Notes under the pieces: generated by a model
The model's database searches: none
Told to the model about the DNA's origin: nothing
Seen by the model: the letters and a program-made list of their open reading frames with translations, nothing else
Assembly: GCA_025800395.1 (NCBI GenBank)
Contig: JAOXRU010000600.1
Location: 1-36,777 of the forward strand
Length of the DNA: 36,777 nucleotides
Origin: Flavobacteriaceae bacterium
Lineage (GTDB): Bacteria; Bacteroidota; Bacteroidia; Flavobacteriales; Flavobacteriaceae
Direction of reading: 5' to 3'
Translations under genes and position numbers: made by a program
Shown here: positions 34,741 to 36,777 of the stretch, piece after piece
How the letters are laid out: each line of letters begins with the position of its first letter
How positions within the stretch are numbered: position 1 is the stretch's first letter

Positions 34741-36363
34741 ATGTTACGAAAAATTCAATTCTTGTTTCTAGTAGTTGCTTTGATCGGGCTAACGAGTTGC
34801 GAAAAGGACTTTCTAGATACAAAACCAACCGATTCTATCTCTGATGCGGATGCCTTTGCGAGTACAGAAAATATGTTTTTGGTACTCAATGGGCTACACC
34901 GTCAGATGTATGCGCAGTCTCCACTACCAGGAGGTTCTAGTAGTAGAGCAGGACAGCAGTACTTTATGCCAATGTTTGACGTGTACTGTGGAGATTTGAT
35001 CCACTCTGCTCGTGCAAACGGATGGATGCGTGCTGGTTTGCAATGGTTGAGTCATACCGATTCTAATTCGACCTCTGTAGAACAATTGTGGTACCAACGT
35101 TATCACTTTATAACTACCGCAAACAACCTGATCGACAATATTGCAGCAAACGATGCTTACTCAGATTCGGATCCGGATATTGCGAATATATTGGGGCAGG
35201 CCTACGCCTATAGAGCTTGGGCATATCACGTATTGGTTTCTACTTACGGAAAAGGATACCTGATCGGAAACCCAGCTTCTGACTTGGGTGTGCCAATTAT
35301 TTTACAAGCTGGTGCCCCATACGAAAGTGCTCCACGTTCTACAGTAGCTGAAGTATATGCGCAAATCGAAAGTGATATTGCAGAATCTATCAAGCATTTT
35401 CAAAATGCATCTGCTCCCAAAAACAAGTCGCACCTTTCTTTAAATGCTGCTTATGGTATACAAGCAAGAGTGGCTTTGCAAAAAGGAGATTGGGCAACTG
35501 CCGCTACTGCTGCAGAAAATGCTAGAAGTGGTTTTCCTTTGATGTCAGAAAGCGATTGGAAGTCTGGATTTAATACCGTAAGCCTTTCTGAAGTAATCTG
35601 GGGAAGCACTGTAATTGATGCAGAAACGACTTACTATCGTTCTTACTTCTATTTGATTTCTCCAACCTTTAATGGAAGTCAGAACAGAGGTAATCCAAAA
35701 TTGGTAAATATCGAGCGTTATAACCAAATCCCTACTACCGATTATCGCAAAGATGTATTCTTGCCGATGGCACCAAACACCAATGGAGCAGCCTCCAACG
35801 GTGAAGGTGGTAGCTACGAGACAGATCCAAACTATAGCGATGCTGCTTCTTTTGCTGCTGCAAAAGCAGAAATCATCAACAAGTATGGAATGACTAGCAG
35901 ACACAACACCCACCCTTATATGCACGTAAAATTCTTGCAAAAGAATCCTGGAACTATCGATCCAGATGACTTGATTCATATGCGTGCTTCGGAAATGTAT
36001 TTGATAGAAGCCGAAGCGAAAGCCATGCAAAATGATATTCGTGGCGCACAAGAAGCACTCCGTCCGTTGGGTGAAGCTAGAGACACTGCTTATGATGAAA
36101 CGGTGTATGACGACCAAGATAAATTGATGGAGCATATTCGATTCCAAAGAGCTATCGAATTATATGGAGAAGGATTTAGCTGGCACGACCATATCCGTTG
36201 GGATATCGGTATCGACCTTACCAACTCCGGTGCCGCTCAGGTATTGTACCAAAATGGATTCCAACAAGACAAGCCGTCTACAAACAACGCTTGGATTTGG
36301 AAAATACCACAAGCAGAAATAGATGCTAATCCTAATATTAGTGAAGCAGAACAAAACAAATAA
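34741..36363 (+). CDS. SusD/RagB-family nutrient-binding lipoprotein
   Basis: The 540-residue lipoprotein (lipobox ending IGLTSC, lipid-modified Cys20) forms the lid of the SusC barrel and binds substrate on the cell surface. It has the SusD N-terminal motif EKDFLDTKPTDSISDADAF (21-39), TPR-like helical pairs (LGQAYAYRAWAYHVLVSTYG, SHLSLNAAYGIQARVAL), and the C-terminal RASEMYLIEAEAKA ... IRFQRAIELYGEGFSWHDHIRW segment. The frame opens at a TTG at 34720 but the ATG at 34741 gives a proper lipoprotein signal. It is followed by a strong terminator. Confidence 0.95.
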   Translation: MLRKIQFLFLVVALIGLTSCEKDFLDTKPTDSISDADAFASTENMFLVLNGLHRQMYAQSPLPGGSSSRAGQQYFMPMFDVYCGDLIHSARANGWMRAGLQWLSHTDSNSTSVEQLWYQRYHFITTANNLIDNIAANDAYSDSDPDIANILGQAYAYRAWAYHVLVSTYGKGYLIGNPASDLGVPIILQAGAPYESAPRSTVAEVYAQIESDIAESIKHFQNASAPKNKSHLSLNAAYGIQARVALQKGDWATAATAAENARSGFPLMSESDWKSGFNTVSLSEVIWGSTVIDAETTYYRSYFYLISPTFNGSQNRGNPKLVNIERYNQIPTTDYRKDVFLPMAPNTNGAASNGEGGSYETDPNYSDAASFAAAKAEIINKYGMTSRHNTHPYMHVKFLQKNPGTIDPDDLIHMRASEMYLIEAEAKAMQNDIRGAQEALRPLGEARDTAYDETVYDDQDKLMEHIRFQRAIELYGEGFSWHDHIRWDIGIDLTNSGAAQVLYQNGFQQDKPSTNNAWIWKIPQAEIDANPNISEAEQNK

Positions 36364-36394
36364 CAATATTTAATGTTATTTGAATTAGCGCAAG

Positions 36395-36432
36395 AAGTCG
36401 TCTAGAAAGAAAAATCTAGACGACTTTCTTTA
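36395..36432 (+). terminator. Rho-independent terminator of the SusC/SusD operon
   Basis: A perfect 12-bp stem, AAGTCGTCTAGA (36395-36406) and TCTAGACGACTT (36415-36426), with an 8-base loop. A T-rich tail TCTTTATTT follows. It starts about 30 bases after the SusD stop. Confidence 0.85.
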
Positions 36433-36502
36433 TTTATACCACAGCGCAACTGCCGCCATCGCTTTTGGAAAATCAAATTCCATATCACCGTGTCACCGTG
36501 TC

Positions 36503-36777
36503 ACCAATGGGCGTATGCAATACGCCCCTACATACTGGTGTTTTTCGTAAATGCCGTAGGGCGTCATATTTTCGTTTTCGGTGACACGAATGGGCGTATG
36601 TTTTATGCGTCATATATTCGTTTCGGTGTTACCAATGGGCGTATGCAATACGCCCCTACATGCTGGTGTTTTTCATAAATGCCGTAGGGCGCCATATTTT
36701 CGTTTTCGGTGTTACCAATGGGCGTATGCAATACGCCCCTGCATGCTGGTGTTTTTCATAAATGCCGTAGGGCGCCA
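36503..36777. repeat. Tandem array of 83-bp units with an internal palindrome, running off the right edge
   Basis: Units begin near 36503, 36586, 36631 and 36714. The first-to-second and third-to-fourth spacings are 83 bases; the second unit is shortened to 45 by an internal deletion of 38. Each full unit holds the palindrome GGGCGTATGCAATACGCCC (8-bp arms, 3-base loop), the segment TGGTGTTTTTC and a second GTAGGGCG half-site. Units differ by a few substitutions. The array is non-coding on both strands and is cut by the window end. The preceding CACCGTGTCACCGTGTCACC at 36487-36506 looks like a short duplicated edge. It resembles dispersed palindromic repeat families of Bacteroidota rather than CRISPR. 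Confidence 0.85.

Noticed and set aside
36503..36777. Possible CRISPR array
   Set aside because: Repeats are contiguous 83-base units with no unique spacers and no cas genes nearby; the palindrome recurs inside each unit.

Overview
The window looks like a chromosomal segment of a member of the Bacteroidota, most likely a flavobacterium-like organism. Direct signs are a RagA/SusC + SusD pair, a secreted metalloprotease with a type IX secretion C-terminal sorting domain, an OlsF-type aminolipid synthase, a TM2-domain protein, a DUF4286 protein, and repeated -7 promoter elements of the TAnnTTTG type (often TATCTTTG) just upstream of start codons. No rRNA, tRNA or CRISPR array was seen. Species cannot be named from the sequence alone.

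Layout. 1-262: the 5' end of an IS256-family transposase gene and a probable IS terminus, cut by the window edge. 580-1064: a TerB-like protein with a strong terminator. 1211-2903: two tandem paralogous membrane proteins, each with an N-terminal four-cysteine zinc-ribbon-like module. 2973-3962: a secreted carboxypeptidase-regulatory-like protein, convergent with olsF (3959-5779, minus). 5927-7659 (minus): aspartate kinase and a GNAT acetyltransferase, divergent from fbp (7766-8773). 8832-12058: a compact four-gene cassette of coiled-coil protein, longin/roadblock-like protein, Rab-like small GTPase and soluble hybrid histidine kinase. 12060-13036 (minus): a DUF6428 protein under an ArsR-type palindromic operator, and a TM2 protein. 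13118-13440: a decayed VOC/glyoxalase pseudogene. 13452-19053 (minus): a tight six-gene run of TPR protein, DUF4286, rsmA, mgtE, cupin and D-2-hydroxyacid dehydrogenase. 19388-19488: a structured GC-richer intergenic element. 19566-20063 (minus): a small outer-membrane beta-barrel protein with its own promoter and long leader. 20655-24398 (minus): serS, an HTTM protein and ribF. 24546-29006: the T9SS metalloprotease and a companion lipoprotein. 29211-29882: an NAD(P)-binding protein, convergent with pth (29886-30506). 31579-36363: a SusC/SusD pair with a strong terminator. 36503-36777: an 83-bp tandem repeat array running off the right edge.

The most notable system is the 8832-12058 cassette. 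It joins a small GTPase lacking the usual catalytic glutamine, a predicted longin/roadblock-like partner, a coiled-coil protein and a histidine kinase in one translationally coupled unit. This resembles in logic the actinobacterial conservons (kinase + roadblock + GTPase) and MglA/MglB, but with different partner proteins. Most other genes are housekeeping (translation: serS, rsmA, pth; cofactors: ribF; central metabolism: fbp, lysC) or envelope functions (olsF, SusCD, T9SS cargo, beta-barrel protein).
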